33,994 nt of DNA, taken from positions 1 through 33,994 of the forward strand of contig NZ_JAHKPU010000050.1 in the NCBI RefSeq assembly GCF_018860505.1, written 5' to 3'. Under the pieces are notes generated by a model. It was not told where the DNA came from, searched no databases, and saw nothing but the letters and a program-made list of their open reading frames with translations. The DNA is from Pacificibacter marinus (GTDB lineage Bacteria > Pseudomonadota > Alphaproteobacteria > Rhodobacterales > Rhodobacteraceae). Made by a program: the position numbers and the translations under genes. Shown here in pieces: positions 1 through 9,066 of the stretch (positions are counted from its first letter, which is position 1; each line of letters begins with the position of its first letter).

Positions 1-1280
1 CGGGTGCTGACGTCAGACAATCAACGTTTCAAAGCTATCTTGATGAAGTTCGGCTCGGTTTCGACGAATTGTTTTTCTCGTCCACTGACGAACACGGGAT
101 AATCACTGGAGGCAACGATGTTTTTCAGCGTGTGTCTGGGTTCGAATGGGACGCGCTGTTGGGGGCCCCCCATAACCTTGTCCGTCACCCCGATATGCCA
201 AAAGGGGTGTTCCAGATTCTTTGGAGCCACCTTGAAAAAAATGAATCCGCTGGCGTTTATCTCTTAAATCAATGTGAAAATGGCAAAGCTTACTGGGTTT
301 ATGCTATCATTTCGCCTGTTGAGAATGGTTACATGTCGATTAGGCTGAAACCGTCGTCAGAATTGTTTGATAAAACGCGAGATCTGTACGCGACGGTGTT
401 GGAACAAGAGCGCGAAGGCCTATCAGCCGAAGAGAGTGCCGAGTTTATTTTAGCGTCCCTCAAAGCCGAAGGTTTCGACGATTACGAATCGTTTTCGTCT
501 CACGCAATCGGACAAGAAATTTCGGCGCGTGACGTTGCCCTCTCCCGCAGCTCGAGCAAGTTGACCTTTGCGCTGAAGGCAATGTCTCGCCAACTTTTAG
601 AGCTGAGCGATGAGCAACAAAAGCTGTTTGATTTCTTTGAAGCCATCCGCGGGATTCCATCTAATATGCGAATTGTTGCTTCACGTTTGGAGCCCGCAGG
701 TGGCCCTATTTCTGCTATTTCGCAAAATTATCGATTGATGTCCGACGAGGTTCAAGGCCATTTGGATGGCTTCAGAAGTGAAAAAGGATCGAAGCGAACC
801 GTGTCGTCGGAGGTGTCTGCTCAGGTGGACGCTGCACTGTTCCTTGCCGCTGTGGCACAACTCCTAAAAGAACTGCAAGCACGATGCGATCGACCTCAAT
901 CGGAGACACGTGTTTTGAACGATAGTGTTTTCGAAGCTGAAAACCGAGAAAAATTATTGCAAAGCTATGCGACCGAATCTGGTAAAGCTATAAAAGAAGC
1001 CAGCATTAAGGTTTTAGGACTTGCGCGGGCATCAAAGGATTTGCGTCAGCTCGTAACGGGGCTCGATTCAATTCGAGTTCTTTGTCGTGTTGAGGCGGGG
1101 CGACTTGGTGCAGAGTCTGTCTCACTGACGCCTGTTATTGATCAGCTAGACAAATTTCATAAAGAAATTGATTTGTGTTTGAAACGCATTCTGGAACACG
1201 CCGAAAGAATATCAGAGCTTATTGATATGGCGAACACCCATTCAGTGCTGTCAATCGATCGATTCGGCCGCATTTCCTGA
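1..1280 (+). CDS. PAS-domain sensory protein, 5' end cut by window edge
   Basis: The frame is open to the left edge (codons begin at base 3), so the true start lies outside; at least 425 residues are present. A TTG at 69 is inside the PAS fold and is unlikely to be the start. The N-terminal part is an Aer-like PAS domain: the segment reading NLVRHPDMP followed by F..LW is typical of PAS domains in aerotaxis-type receptors. The rest is helical with no membrane segment. Around bases 660-755 a stretch (SNMRIVASRLEPA..., ending DEVQ) resembles a degenerate hairpin tip of a methyl-accepting chemotaxis protein. Family knowledge suggests cytoplasmic redox or small-ligand sensing; the output is unknown. 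The 3' end overlaps the convergent thioredoxin gene by 30 bp. Confident as a PAS protein, low confidence for a chemotaxis role. Confidence 0.8.
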   Translation, partial: GADVRQSTFQSYLDEVRLGFDELFFSSTDEHGIITGGNDVFQRVSGFEWDALLGAPHNLVRHPDMPKGVFQILWSHLEKNESAGVYLLNQCENGKAYWVYAIISPVENGYMSIRLKPSSELFDKTRDLYATVLEQEREGLSAEESAEFILASLKAEGFDDYESFSSHAIGQEISARDVALSRSSSKLTFALKAMSRQLLELSDEQQKLFDFFEAIRGIPSNMRIVASRLEPAGGPISAISQNYRLMSDEVQGHLDGFRSEKGSKRTVSSEVSAQVDAALFLAAVAQLLKELQARCDRPQSETRVLNDSVFEAENREKLLQSYATESGKAIKEASIKVLGLARASKDLRQLVTGLDSIRVLCRVEAGRLGAESVSLTPVIDQLDKFHKEIDLCLKRILEHAERISELIDMANTHSVLSIDRFGRIS

Positions 1281-1838
1281 CGGTTCGATAAGAGCATTTA
1301 AAAGAGAAATTGCTTCTTGAGATGCCCATGCGGCATCCCCCTTTAGGCGTGCAATTTCTTGGCCTTCGGGCGATATGATAACGGTGATCGGCAAAAACAG
1401 AACATCCATGTCACGAGAAAATACCCCTTTGGGATCAAGCAAAATAGGCAGGTTGTCCAATGCCGCGTCGCTATAAAATTTATTTATCGCAGGTAATGGG
1501 TTATGGCCGGACGCGACTGTGATCACTTTAAGACCCTTGTCGGAAAACACCTTGGACAGGTTGTTTAAATCGGGCATTTCTTTGCGACAAGGCACGCACC
1601 AAGTGGCCCAAAAATTTAACAATACATATTCACCTTCAAAATCGGACAGCGTGAAAGCGGTGCCGTCTGGTGTGGTGAATGGAACTTGGGACACCTCTTG
1701 GGGGGCCGAGTGAAAAACAAGTTTTCGCATCGATCCTTCGCGCATTTGCGCAATATCGGACATATCCTGGCCGTGTGCGGCAATTGCAGTAAGGCTCAGG
1801 GCCGTGTAGAGGAGGGCAACGATTAGCTTATTTAACAT
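1251..1838 (-). CDS. tlpA: TlpA-like thiol:disulfide oxidoreductase, exported
   Basis: A 195-residue thioredoxin-fold protein of the TlpA/ResA group. Residues 1-21 look like a signal peptide or N-terminal anchor ([10 protein letters not shown] followed by a hydrophobic stretch ending near AAHG). The redox motif WCVPC gives cysteines 81 and 84 after the strand VLLNFWAT, and a proline in FLPITVI occupies the cis-Pro position. Such proteins reduce periplasmic disulfides, often for cytochrome c maturation. I chose the ATG at 1838 because translation from the far upstream start at 2009 would run through argH and add a non-hydrophobic 57-residue extension. The start codon faces that of argH across only 12 bp. 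The end overlaps the PAS gene tail to tail. The family is clear; the exact partner protein is not. Confidence 0.88.
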   Translation of the reverse strand: MLNKLIVALLYTALSLTAIAAHGQDMSDIAQMREGSMRKLVFHSAPQEVSQVPFTTPDGTAFTLSDFEGEYVLLNFWATWCVPCRKEMPDLNNLSKVFSDKGLKVITVASGHNPLPAINKFYSDAALDNLPILLDPKGVFSRDMDVLFLPITVIISPEGQEIARLKGDAAWASQEAISLLNALIEPSGNAAESID

Positions 1839-1850
1839 TTGGGTGTGTCC

Positions 1851-3242
1851 ATGACCGACAAAAAATCCAACGCGATGTGGGGCGGGCGGTTCGCCGCAGG
1901 TCCAGACGCAATCATGGAAGCGATCAACGCTTCGATAGGTTACGACAAACGCTTGGCGTTCCAAGATATTACAGGCTCGCGCGCCCATGCCGCAATGCTT
2001 GCTGCACAAGGTATCATCACTGATACCGATGCCAAGACCATTCGTGAAGGGCTTCTCACGGTATTGTCAGAAATAGAGAGCGGCACTTTCGAGTTTTCGA
2101 CGGCGCTTGAAGATATTCATATGAATGTCGAATCTCGGCTGAAAGAAATTGTTGGAGAACCCGCAGGGCGCCTTCACACCGCGCGGTCTCGCAATGATCA
2201 AGTCGCTACAGATTTTAAATTGTGGACGCGGGACCAAATGGACGCCTGCATCGATGGGTTAGAAGCTTTGATCAAAGCGCTGCTCGGTCAAGCTGAAGTT
2301 GGTGCTGATTGGGTTATGCCTGGGTTTACGCATCTGCAAACGGCGCAGCCTGTGACATGGGGTCATCACATGATGGCCTATGTGGAAATGTTGGGCCGCG
2401 ATGTGTCGCGTTTCAAAGATGCGCGTGCGCGTATGAATGAAAACCCACTTGGGTCTGCGGCCTTGGCTGGCACTGGATTTCCTATTGATCGCCATATGAC
2501 ATCTGAAGCGTTGGGATTTGATCGCCCGACCGCCAATTCGCTTGATGCTGTTGCTGACCGTGATTTTGCGTTGGAATTCTTGTCCTGCGCGTCGATCACA
2601 GCCATGCATTTGTCGCGTTTTTCAGAAGAATTGGTGATCTGGTCGTCTGCGCAATTCCGTTTTGTGACCTTGTCGGATCGCTTTTCAACAGGCTCATCCA
2701 TCATGCCGCAAAAGAAAAACCCAGATGCAGCTGAGCTGATTCGCGCAAAAATCGGTCGCATCATGGGTGCTATGGTGGCTTTGTTTACCGTGATGAAAGG
2801 CCTTCCGTTAGCCTATTCCAAAGACATGCAAGAAGACAAAGAGCAAGTTTTTGATGCAGCAGACAACTTGATGCTCGCATTGGCCGCGATGACAGGCATG
2901 GTGTCGGACATGACCGCGAATGTGGACAGTCTGCGCGCGGCCGCAGCGTCTGGGTTTTCCACCGCCACGGACTTGGCCGATTGGTTGGTGCGTGAGGCTG
3001 GCTTGCCGTTCCGTGATGCGCATCATGTAACAGGTGCTTTGGTTGCTTTGGCCGAATCTAAGGGGTGTGATCTGCCGGATCTGAGCCTTGATGAGATGAA
3101 ATCCGCACATGAAGCCATCACTGAAGGTGTGTATACAGTATTAACTGTTGAAAATTCAGTGGCATCTCGGACAAGCTATGGGGGTACGGCACCGTCGCAG
3201 GTGCGTGCTCAGATTGCGCGTTGGAAAGAGGTTCTTGGATGA
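1851..3242 (+). CDS. argH: Argininosuccinate lyase
   Basis: Cleaves argininosuccinate to arginine and fumarate, the last step of arginine synthesis, in the cytoplasm as a homotetramer. The protein has 463 residues, normal for the family. It carries the fumarase/aspartase superfamily signature [10 protein letters not shown] at about residues 281-290, including the catalytic serine loop, the segment HTARSRNDQ near 109-117, and the histidine of [10 protein letters not shown] near 161. The ATG at 1851 begins MTDKK; an in-frame TTG at 1839 would add only four residues. The Shine-Dalgarno sequence is weak (GGGTG a few bases upstream). The next gene starts inside the stop codon (ATGA overlap), which implies translational coupling to the small lipoprotein. 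Confidence 0.97.
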   Translation: MTDKKSNAMWGGRFAAGPDAIMEAINASIGYDKRLAFQDITGSRAHAAMLAAQGIITDTDAKTIREGLLTVLSEIESGTFEFSTALEDIHMNVESRLKEIVGEPAGRLHTARSRNDQVATDFKLWTRDQMDACIDGLEALIKALLGQAEVGADWVMPGFTHLQTAQPVTWGHHMMAYVEMLGRDVSRFKDARARMNENPLGSAALAGTGFPIDRHMTSEALGFDRPTANSLDAVADRDFALEFLSCASITAMHLSRFSEELVIWSSAQFRFVTLSDRFSTGSSIMPQKKNPDAAELIRAKIGRIMGAMVALFTVMKGLPLAYSKDMQEDKEQVFDAADNLMLALAAMTGMVSDMTANVDSLRAAAASGFSTATDLADWLVREAGLPFRDAHHVTGALVALAESKGCDLPDLSLDEMKSAHEAITEGVYTVLTVENSVASRTSYGGTAPSQVRAQIARWKEVLG

Positions 3243-3406
3243 CACGACTGTTTACGGCTCTTGCGTTTTGCTGTCTCATTGCATCCTGTGGTGCAGATGG
3301 CGCACCGACGCCGCCGAAAGTGACTGGCGGCACAACGGTATCCATGAACTCAAATAGCGGTGTAAGCACGTCAACGTCCATTGGATTGGTCTTCGGTTCG
3401 AACTAA
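3239..3406 (+). CDS. Small lipoprotein, argH-lysA intergenic type
   Basis: A 55-residue protein starting MTRLFTAL at the ATG that overlaps the argH stop by four bases. It has a short signal peptide with the lipobox LIASC, placing the acylated cysteine at residue 17, followed by a 38-residue Ser/Thr/Gly-rich tail (PTPPKVTGG, then an Asn/Ser/Thr stretch). The residue after cysteine is Gly, so an outer-membrane destination is expected. Tiny lipoproteins of unknown function beside argH or lysA are a familiar feature of proteobacterial genomes; YifL in enterobacteria is an analogue by position, not proven homology. Function is not known. A hairpin terminator follows 20 bases after the stop. Confidence 0.75.
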   Translation: MTRLFTALAFCCLIASCGADGAPTPPKVTGGTTVSMNSNSGVSTSTSIGLVFGSN

Positions 3407-3426
3407 GGCGTATATCGCGGAGTGAC

Positions 3427-3453
3427 AGGGCGTCCATGAGGGGCGCCCTTTTG
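3427..3453 (+). terminator. Rho-independent terminator after argH-lipoprotein
   Basis: The arms AGGGCG (3427-3432) and CGCCCT (3444-3449) form a GC-rich hairpin followed by TTTT. It lies between the lipoprotein stop and lysA, so lysA probably has its own promoter in 3454-3527. Confidence 0.65.
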
Positions 3454-3527
3454 CATGTTCACAGCCCTTTCATTGCGCATGGAATTCCAGTATCTCCAGC
3501 GCAACTTTACTTTGAAAGGTGCGGCCC

Positions 3528-4793
3528 ATGGATCACTTTCTATATCGCAACGGTGTATTGCACGCTGAAGATGTCGCTTTGAGCGATATTGCTGCTTCCG
3601 TTGGAACGCCGTTTTATTGTTATTCAACAGCGACATTGACGCGTCATTTTACGCTTTTTGACGAAGCTTTGCACGGCATGGACCATCTTGTTTGCTTTGC
3701 GATGAAATCGAATTCCAACCTTGCTGTGTTGAAATTGATTGGTGATCTTGGCGCTGGGATCGACGTTGTGTCGATGGGGGAATACCTAAAAGCGCGCGCT
3801 GCCGGTGTTCCGGGCGAACGTATCGTTTTTTCTGGGGTTGGCAAAACCCGCGAGGAAATGCGCACGGCGCTGTCTGGTGGCATTCGTCAATTTAATGTCG
3901 AATCCGAACCCGAGCTTGAAGCATTGAACGAAGTTGCAATTTCGATGGGTGTAAAAGCTCCGATTGCCATCCGTGTGAACCCTGATGTTGACGCTAAAAC
4001 CCATGCGAAAATTGCCACGGGTAAAAGTGAAAACAAATTTGGTATTCCCATCAAAGCCGCACGCGAGGTCTATGCTCGTGCTGCCAAGATGAAAGGCATC
4101 GATGTCGCAGGTATTGATGTGCATATCGGGTCACAGTTGACGCAGCTTGAACCATTTGAATTGGCCTTCACCAAAGTGGCTGATCTGACCGAGGTCTTGC
4201 GCAGTGATGGCATCAATATTCGTCGTCTGGATTTGGGCGGTGGGCTTGGTATTCCCTATGAACGGTCCAATGAGGCGCCGCCTTTGCCAATGGAATACGG
4301 CGATGTGATACGTAAAACCGTTGGTCATTTAGGGTGCGAGATCGAGATCGAGCCTGGGCGTTTGATTTCTGGCAATGCTGGTGTGATGGTTTCGTCTGTG
4401 ATTTATCTCAAACATGGCGAGGGGCGCGATTTCTTGATCATCGATGCTGCGATGAACGATTTGATCCGTCCTTCCATGTATGAGGCGCATCACGATATCG
4501 TACCTGTTGTTGAACCGAGTGCGGCGAGCGAGAAAACCACTTATGATATTGTGGGTCCTGTTTGCGAAACAGGCGATACCTTTGCCAAAGCGCGCGAGAT
4601 GACGGCGCTCGGGCCAGATGATCTGGTCGCGTTCCGGTCTGCGGGGGCTTATGGCGCAGTTATGGCGTCCGAATACAATTCGCGGCCGCTTATTCCCGAA
4701 GTTTTGGTGAATGGTGATCAATTCGCTGTCATCCGTGCACGTCCGACCTATGAGGAAATGATAAATCGCGATACAATTCCTGAATGGCTCTAA
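3528..4793 (+). CDS. lysA: Diaminopimelate decarboxylase
   Basis: Decarboxylates meso-diaminopimelate to L-lysine using pyridoxal phosphate; cytoplasmic, the last step of lysine synthesis. The protein has 421 residues, normal length. The PLP lysine is in FAMKSNSN (Lys60), followed by the fold type III barrel markers HIGSQ, the phosphate-binding loop GGGLGIPY, the EPGR segment that contacts substrate, and CETGD, which supplies the active-site cysteine of the partner subunit. The start is the ATG at 3528 with AAAGG about eight bases upstream; a GTG at 3519 would add MRP. The DUF4175 gene follows after 47 bp on the same strand. Confidence 0.97.
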   Translation: MDHFLYRNGVLHAEDVALSDIAASVGTPFYCYSTATLTRHFTLFDEALHGMDHLVCFAMKSNSNLAVLKLIGDLGAGIDVVSMGEYLKARAAGVPGERIVFSGVGKTREEMRTALSGGIRQFNVESEPELEALNEVAISMGVKAPIAIRVNPDVDAKTHAKIATGKSENKFGIPIKAAREVYARAAKMKGIDVAGIDVHIGSQLTQLEPFELAFTKVADLTEVLRSDGINIRRLDLGGGLGIPYERSNEAPPLPMEYGDVIRKTVGHLGCEIEIEPGRLISGNAGVMVSSVIYLKHGEGRDFLIIDAAMNDLIRPSMYEAHHDIVPVVEPSAASEKTTYDIVGPVCETGDTFAKAREMTALGPDDLVAFRSAGAYGAVMASEYNSRPLIPEVLVNGDQFAVIRARPTYEEMINRDTIPEWL

Positions 4794-4840
4794 CGCGCGG
4801 ATCATTTTGACCCGCGTCCAGAGAATGCGGGCAAAAGGTC

Positions 4841-7276
4841 ATGGATACACAGATGCCAACTGAGCGCGCGTTGACGCGCCACATCAAACACACATTGCGT
4901 CTCACGTTTGTGGGGCTTGTCGTTGAACGGTTTGTTCAAGCGTTTCTTTGGTTTGGTGTGCTGGCAGTATCTACGCTTGCGGCGGCAATGTTTGGTGCCT
5001 TTGCGTTTGCAAGCGCTTGGGTCTTGATCGTTTTGATGGTCTGTCTTGGCGTGTCATTCGGTATTTGCGCGAAGCGGTTTCAAATGCCGACCATGCGGGA
5101 CGCGCGAGCGCGCGTTGACGAAACTTTGCCACATCATCCGCTTCAAGCGCTGGAAGATCTTGCGGCGACAGGCCATGGCAATGCGCAAACGCAAGGCATT
5201 TGGCAAGCGCACCAAACCCGTATGGCCGAGCAGGCATGGACTGCACGCGCAATTGGACCCCATGTGCGTTTGTCTACGCGCGACCCTTATGCGTTGCGGC
5301 TGATGGCAATCACGGTTTTGATTATGGGGCTTTTGTTTGGAACGGGCTCACTGCGGTTTGGGGAGGGGAGCCTTGCAAAGGACATTGCCCTTGGGCCTTC
5401 TTGGGAAGGCTGGATCGAACCGCCCGCCCATACTGGTAAACCGACATTGTATCTTGCCGATATGCCAGAGCGTTTTACCGCGCCGCAAAATTCGAAAGTA
5501 ACAATTCGTTTGTACGGTGATGCTGATGACTTGGAGATGCGCCAAACGGTTTCTGGCGAAAGTGATCAGGCCACGTCGGTAGCACAAGACTTTACGCTCG
5601 AGCAGACAGGCGAGATTGAGATCAAGGGCGATACGGGACGTTTGTGGAATGTGGCGCTTTTGCCTGATCAGCCACCTGTCGCTGAACTGATTGGTGACAT
5701 GACGCGTGCGCCTTCTGGTGAATTACGCCAATCGTTTCGGATGTCAGACGATTTTGGCATAGCCCGCGCGCAGCTAGAAATAGAGTTGGATAAAAATGCC
5801 ATCGTGGCACAATACGGCTATCGTGTGGACCCTGAGCCACGGCAGTCTGTGCTGTTGTCCATTCCAGTGCCGCGTGCTTTGCAACGTCAAGATTTCGAAG
5901 GGGTCGTCGCTGAGAATTTATCACGTCATGCGTTTTCTGGCTTGCCGGTGCATGTGCGTTTGAAAGTATGGGATGTGTCTGGACATGAGGCTGTGTCGGG
6001 GCAAAACGAAACCATTTTGCCAGGGCGTAAATTTTTTGATCCTCTTGCTGCCGCTTTAGTCGATGTGCGGCGGGAATTGCTGTGGAGCCGTATGAATGCC
6101 TCCAGATCGGCACAAATCATTCGTGCTGTCAGTTATGCACAAGACGCTTCCTTTGACGGCGATCGTGCTTTGTTTTCAAATCTGCGCTCCGTTGCAGAGC
6201 TGATCGAGACAGAAGGTAGAGACATGTCTGCTGAGGCTTGGGACACTGTCGCCGAGACCCTTTGGACGATTGCAGTAGACCTTGAGGATGGAGAATTGTC
6301 TCAAGCGCTTGAGCGGTTACGCCGTGCTCAAGAACGTTTGACGCAAGCAATGCGTGATGGCGCGACACCTGATGAAATTGCGAAACTTATGCAGGATTTG
6401 CGAGATGCCACGCAAGATTACATTCGCCAACGCGCAGAGCAGCAAAGCAAAGAGCAGGACCAAGATCAAGGTGAAGCACAAGATGGCGAGTCCTTTGATG
6501 TGACGGCCGATCAACTGCAAGAATTGATGGACCGTATCCAAGAACTGATGGAACAAGGTCGTATGGCCGAGGCCCAGCAGTTGATGGAAATGCTCAACGA
6601 GATGCTTGAAAACATGCAAGTGACGCAAGGCCAGGGGCCTGGGGCGCAAGCGATAGAAGGTTTGGAAGATATGCTGCGAGAGCAGCAAGACTTAAATGAC
6701 GAGACGTTTTCTGATCTACAAGAACAGTTTGGCTCAGGCGAGGACCCGACTGAACAGTCCCCTTCTGATGACAGTGCAGGCGCGTTGGCAGATCGTCAGA
6801 AAACCCTGCGCGGTCAAGCGCAACAGCAGGGGCGTGACTTGCCACCCGAGGCGTCACAGCAAGGTGACGGAGCTGCCTCTGAATTGGAACGTGCTGAGCG
6901 CTCGATGGAAGATGCGGAAGAGGCTTTGCGCAATGAAGACTATGCGGGAGCATTGGACAATCAGGCCCGTGCGATGGAGGCGTTGCGCAATGGGTTGAAG
7001 CGTTTAAATGAACAGTTGCGCCAATCTGGTGACCCCCAAGATGCGCAGTCTGGTCAGTCCCAGTCTGGGCAGTCGGGTGGGCGTGATCCGTTGGGCCGCC
7101 GTGATGGCGACAATCAGGGGGCCGGTGTTGGCAGCGAGGGCGCCGGTGCGCCTGATCAAGATGATGTTTACAAACAAGCAGAAGAATTATTAGACGAAAT
7201 CCGGCGACGTTCAGCCCAAAAAGAACGGGCAGATGAAGAATTGGAATACTTAAAACGCCTACTGGATCGGTTCTAA
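4841..7276 (+). CDS. TIGR02302/DUF4175 family low-complexity membrane protein
   Basis: An 811-residue protein of the alphaproteobacterial TIGR02302 (DUF4175) family, whose function is unknown. Two adjacent membrane helices lie at about residues 33-55 and 57-77, and a third at about 151-168. A central beta-rich region (roughly 190-400) looks extracytoplasmic. The C-terminal third (about 480-811) is very rich in Gln, Glu, Asp and Met, with coiled-coil-like heptads such as LMDRIQELMEQG and a Gly/Gln/Ser linker near 735-770, ending in a charged helix. The ATG at 4841 is preceded by AAAAGG. It is probably co-transcribed with lysA. The stop is 24 bp from the stop of the convergent zinc-ribbon gene, and no clear terminator hairpin is visible between them. 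The family call is firm; a cell-envelope role is only inference. Confidence 0.85.
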   Translation: MDTQMPTERALTRHIKHTLRLTFVGLVVERFVQAFLWFGVLAVSTLAAAMFGAFAFASAWVLIVLMVCLGVSFGICAKRFQMPTMRDARARVDETLPHHPLQALEDLAATGHGNAQTQGIWQAHQTRMAEQAWTARAIGPHVRLSTRDPYALRLMAITVLIMGLLFGTGSLRFGEGSLAKDIALGPSWEGWIEPPAHTGKPTLYLADMPERFTAPQNSKVTIRLYGDADDLEMRQTVSGESDQATSVAQDFTLEQTGEIEIKGDTGRLWNVALLPDQPPVAELIGDMTRAPSGELRQSFRMSDDFGIARAQLEIELDKNAIVAQYGYRVDPEPRQSVLLSIPVPRALQRQDFEGVVAENLSRHAFSGLPVHVRLKVWDVSGHEAVSGQNETILPGRKFFDPLAAALVDVRRELLWSRMNASRSAQIIRAVSYAQDASFDGDRALFSNLRSVAELIETEGRDMSAEAWDTVAETLWTIAVDLEDGELSQALERLRRAQERLTQAMRDGATPDEIAKLMQDLRDATQDYIRQRAEQQSKEQDQDQGEAQDGESFDVTADQLQELMDRIQELMEQGRMAEAQQLMEMLNEMLENMQVTQGQGPGAQAIEGLEDMLREQQDLNDETFSDLQEQFGSGEDPTEQSPSDDSAGALADRQKTLRGQAQQQGRDLPPEASQQGDGAASELERAERSMEDAEEALRNEDYAGALDNQARAMEALRNGLKRLNEQLRQSGDPQDAQSGQSQSGQSGGRDPLGRRDGDNQGAGVGSEGAGAPDQDDVYKQAEELLDEIRRRSAQKERADEELEYLKRLLDRF

Positions 7277-7300
7277 AGGGGCCTGAGGGGCGGTTTTAGA

Positions 7301-8239
7301 TTAAGCTGTGTCGTTCAATTGACCCAATAGCGCATTCAAACGCGCGCTTGTTGAGGAAAGTATTGAATCCAGCCAAGCGCGAAAAGCGTTCGCCGCAGTC
7401 ACATAGGCATTCAGCAGGCCCTCAAGAGCCGGTACTTTTTGCGCCAAGATCGGTGCGAAAGCATAGAGTAGCACCAAGAAAATAACGACGACAATAAAGA
7501 TCAAAAATGTCGTGCGAAAGCTTGTGCGACGCGCGCGCTCTTTGCGTGTTTCGTCATCTATAACCGTGCCATCAACATCGCGGTCAGAGGCTGCGCTTAG
7601 CGTGGAATTGATTTCTTCGATATCGGGGAGTAAATCGCGGCGCTTGCCTGATCCTGACGCTGCCTTTGTGAGATCGACGGGGTTTAACCCGCGCAGACGG
7701 GCCATGCGTTCGCGCAATCCCTGTTTTTGTTCTGGTGACGGAGCTTCTTCAAGACCAAGTTCTGTTTGGGTTTCCAGTGCGTCAGGCTGTGGCTGTCTTA
7801 CGTTTTGATCATAGGCAACTTCGGCACGCAGAATGTCGCGAACACTTTCGGATACGGCAGATCGTTGAACTGGTACAGCTTGAGCAATGTCTGGCGCGCC
7901 TGCTTCGTCTTCTTCGGCATCGTCCTGACTTTCAACAGGGGCTGCGTCGCTGATTGCGGAAACTATATCATCGCTGGACTCTGCATCATCGTCATCGCCG
8001 AAATCCGGTGCGACAGGCGCAGGTTGGTCGTCTGGCATCGTCTCAATCGGCTCATTTGTGGCCGCATCATCCGTTGTCAGCTCGAACCCCATCTCTTGGG
8101 CGAGGTCCGAATCGACTTCTGCGGAGCGCTGAAACCATGTGTGACCACAATTGGAGCACTGAACATCGCGTCCAGAGCTTGGAATGACTTTCGCGTCAAC
8201 TTCGTATTGAGCGCCGCAATTGGGACAAATAAGCCGCAT
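7301..8239 (-). CDS. MJ0042-type zinc-ribbon membrane protein
   Basis: A 312-residue protein. The N-terminus is a zinc ribbon with CPNC at residues 5-8 and CSNC at 28-31, followed by GHTWFQR, typical of the MJ0042 family. Then comes a long acidic, probably disordered region (about 40-160, many Asp and Glu), a basic region, one membrane helix at about 245-264 (FLIFIVVVIFLVLL), and a 45-residue tail. I chose the ATG at 8239 because GAGGAAA lies just upstream; a GTG at 8254 would add five residues. Transcription is divergent from ftsE, an arrangement I recognise from other Rhodobacteraceae. Its role is unknown; nucleic acid or protein binding by the ribbon is possible. Confidence 0.82.
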   Translation of the reverse strand: MRLICPNCGAQYEVDAKVIPSSGRDVQCSNCGHTWFQRSAEVDSDLAQEMGFELTTDDAATNEPIETMPDDQPAPVAPDFGDDDDAESSDDIVSAISDAAPVESQDDAEEDEAGAPDIAQAVPVQRSAVSESVRDILRAEVAYDQNVRQPQPDALETQTELGLEEAPSPEQKQGLRERMARLRGLNPVDLTKAASGSGKRRDLLPDIEEINSTLSAASDRDVDGTVIDDETRKERARRTSFRTTFLIFIVVVIFLVLLYAFAPILAQKVPALEGLLNAYVTAANAFRAWLDSILSSTSARLNALLGQLNDTA

Positions 8240-8394
8240 ATTTTCCTCTGCCACCGGTTTTGTGTGGTGTAACTGCTTTGTTTTCCTAATTTATTAACGT
8301 TGGATGGCCGATTGTCCATGTTTTTGCAACAGTTGGATTGAATCGTACCCCTCTGTGAGGCAAAACTGTCGCGACCGAGGGATGGGGGCCAAGT

Positions 8395-9066
8395 GTGATT
8401 GAGTTTAACAATGTTGCCTACGGATATGGTGGTCAGGATCTATTAACCGAAATTTCCCTGTCTCTTGCGCCGGGATCTTTTCATTTTCTGACTGGACCAT
8501 CTGGGGCGGGTAAAACCACTTTTCTAAAATTATGCTATTGCGAGTTGCAGGCCACAGCTGGCAGGGTCCAGCTTTTGGGCAAAGATACGCGTAATATTGC
8601 GCGTGACGACGTTGCTGGGCTGCGCCGCAATATTGGCGTGGTGCATCAAGATTGCAAATTTTTGGATCATCTGAGTGTTGCCGAAAATGTCGCGCTGCCA
8701 CTGCTTGTCGCAGGCAAGTCGCGTGATGAGACGAACTTGAATGAGTTGCTGTCATGGGTCGGTTTGTCCGAGCGCGCAGATGCATTGCCTGCCGAACTGT
8801 CCGGCGGCGAACGCCAACGTGCGGCCTTGGCGCGCGCTGTGATCATGTCGCCAGAGGTGATCATTGCAGATGAGCCAACAGGGAACGTCGATTGGGAAAT
8901 GTCCCTGAGATTGCTACAATTGTTGGTTGAGTTGAACAAAATGGGCAAAACGGTCATTATCGCCACACATGATATGCATCTGATCAGACAAGCCAAATCG
9001 CAAGTCCAAGCGCGTGTATTGCGCATCGCCAATCGGCGCATTCAGCAAGCAGGGGTGGATTTGTAA
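8395..9066 (+). CDS. ftsE: Cell division ATP-binding protein FtsE
   Basis: ATPase of the FtsEX complex, which works at the division septum on the inner face of the membrane and activates peptidoglycan hydrolysis through FtsX. The protein has 223 residues, as expected. Visible motifs are Walker A GPSGAGKT (34-41), the Q-loop VVHQD (82-86), signature LSGGERQR (135-142), Walker B VIIADEP (155-161) and the switch histidine in ATHD. Translation starts at a GTG at 8395; no ATG is placed well for the conserved MIEFNNV start. The stop codon overlaps the ftsX start by one base (TAATG), so the two genes are translationally coupled. Confidence 0.95.
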   Translation: MIEFNNVAYGYGGQDLLTEISLSLAPGSFHFLTGPSGAGKTTFLKLCYCELQATAGRVQLLGKDTRNIARDDVAGLRRNIGVVHQDCKFLDHLSVAENVALPLLVAGKSRDETNLNELLSWVGLSERADALPAELSGGERQRAALARAVIMSPEVIIADEPTGNVDWEMSLRLLQLLVELNKMGKTVIIATHDMHLIRQAKSQVQARVLRIANRRIQQAGVDL

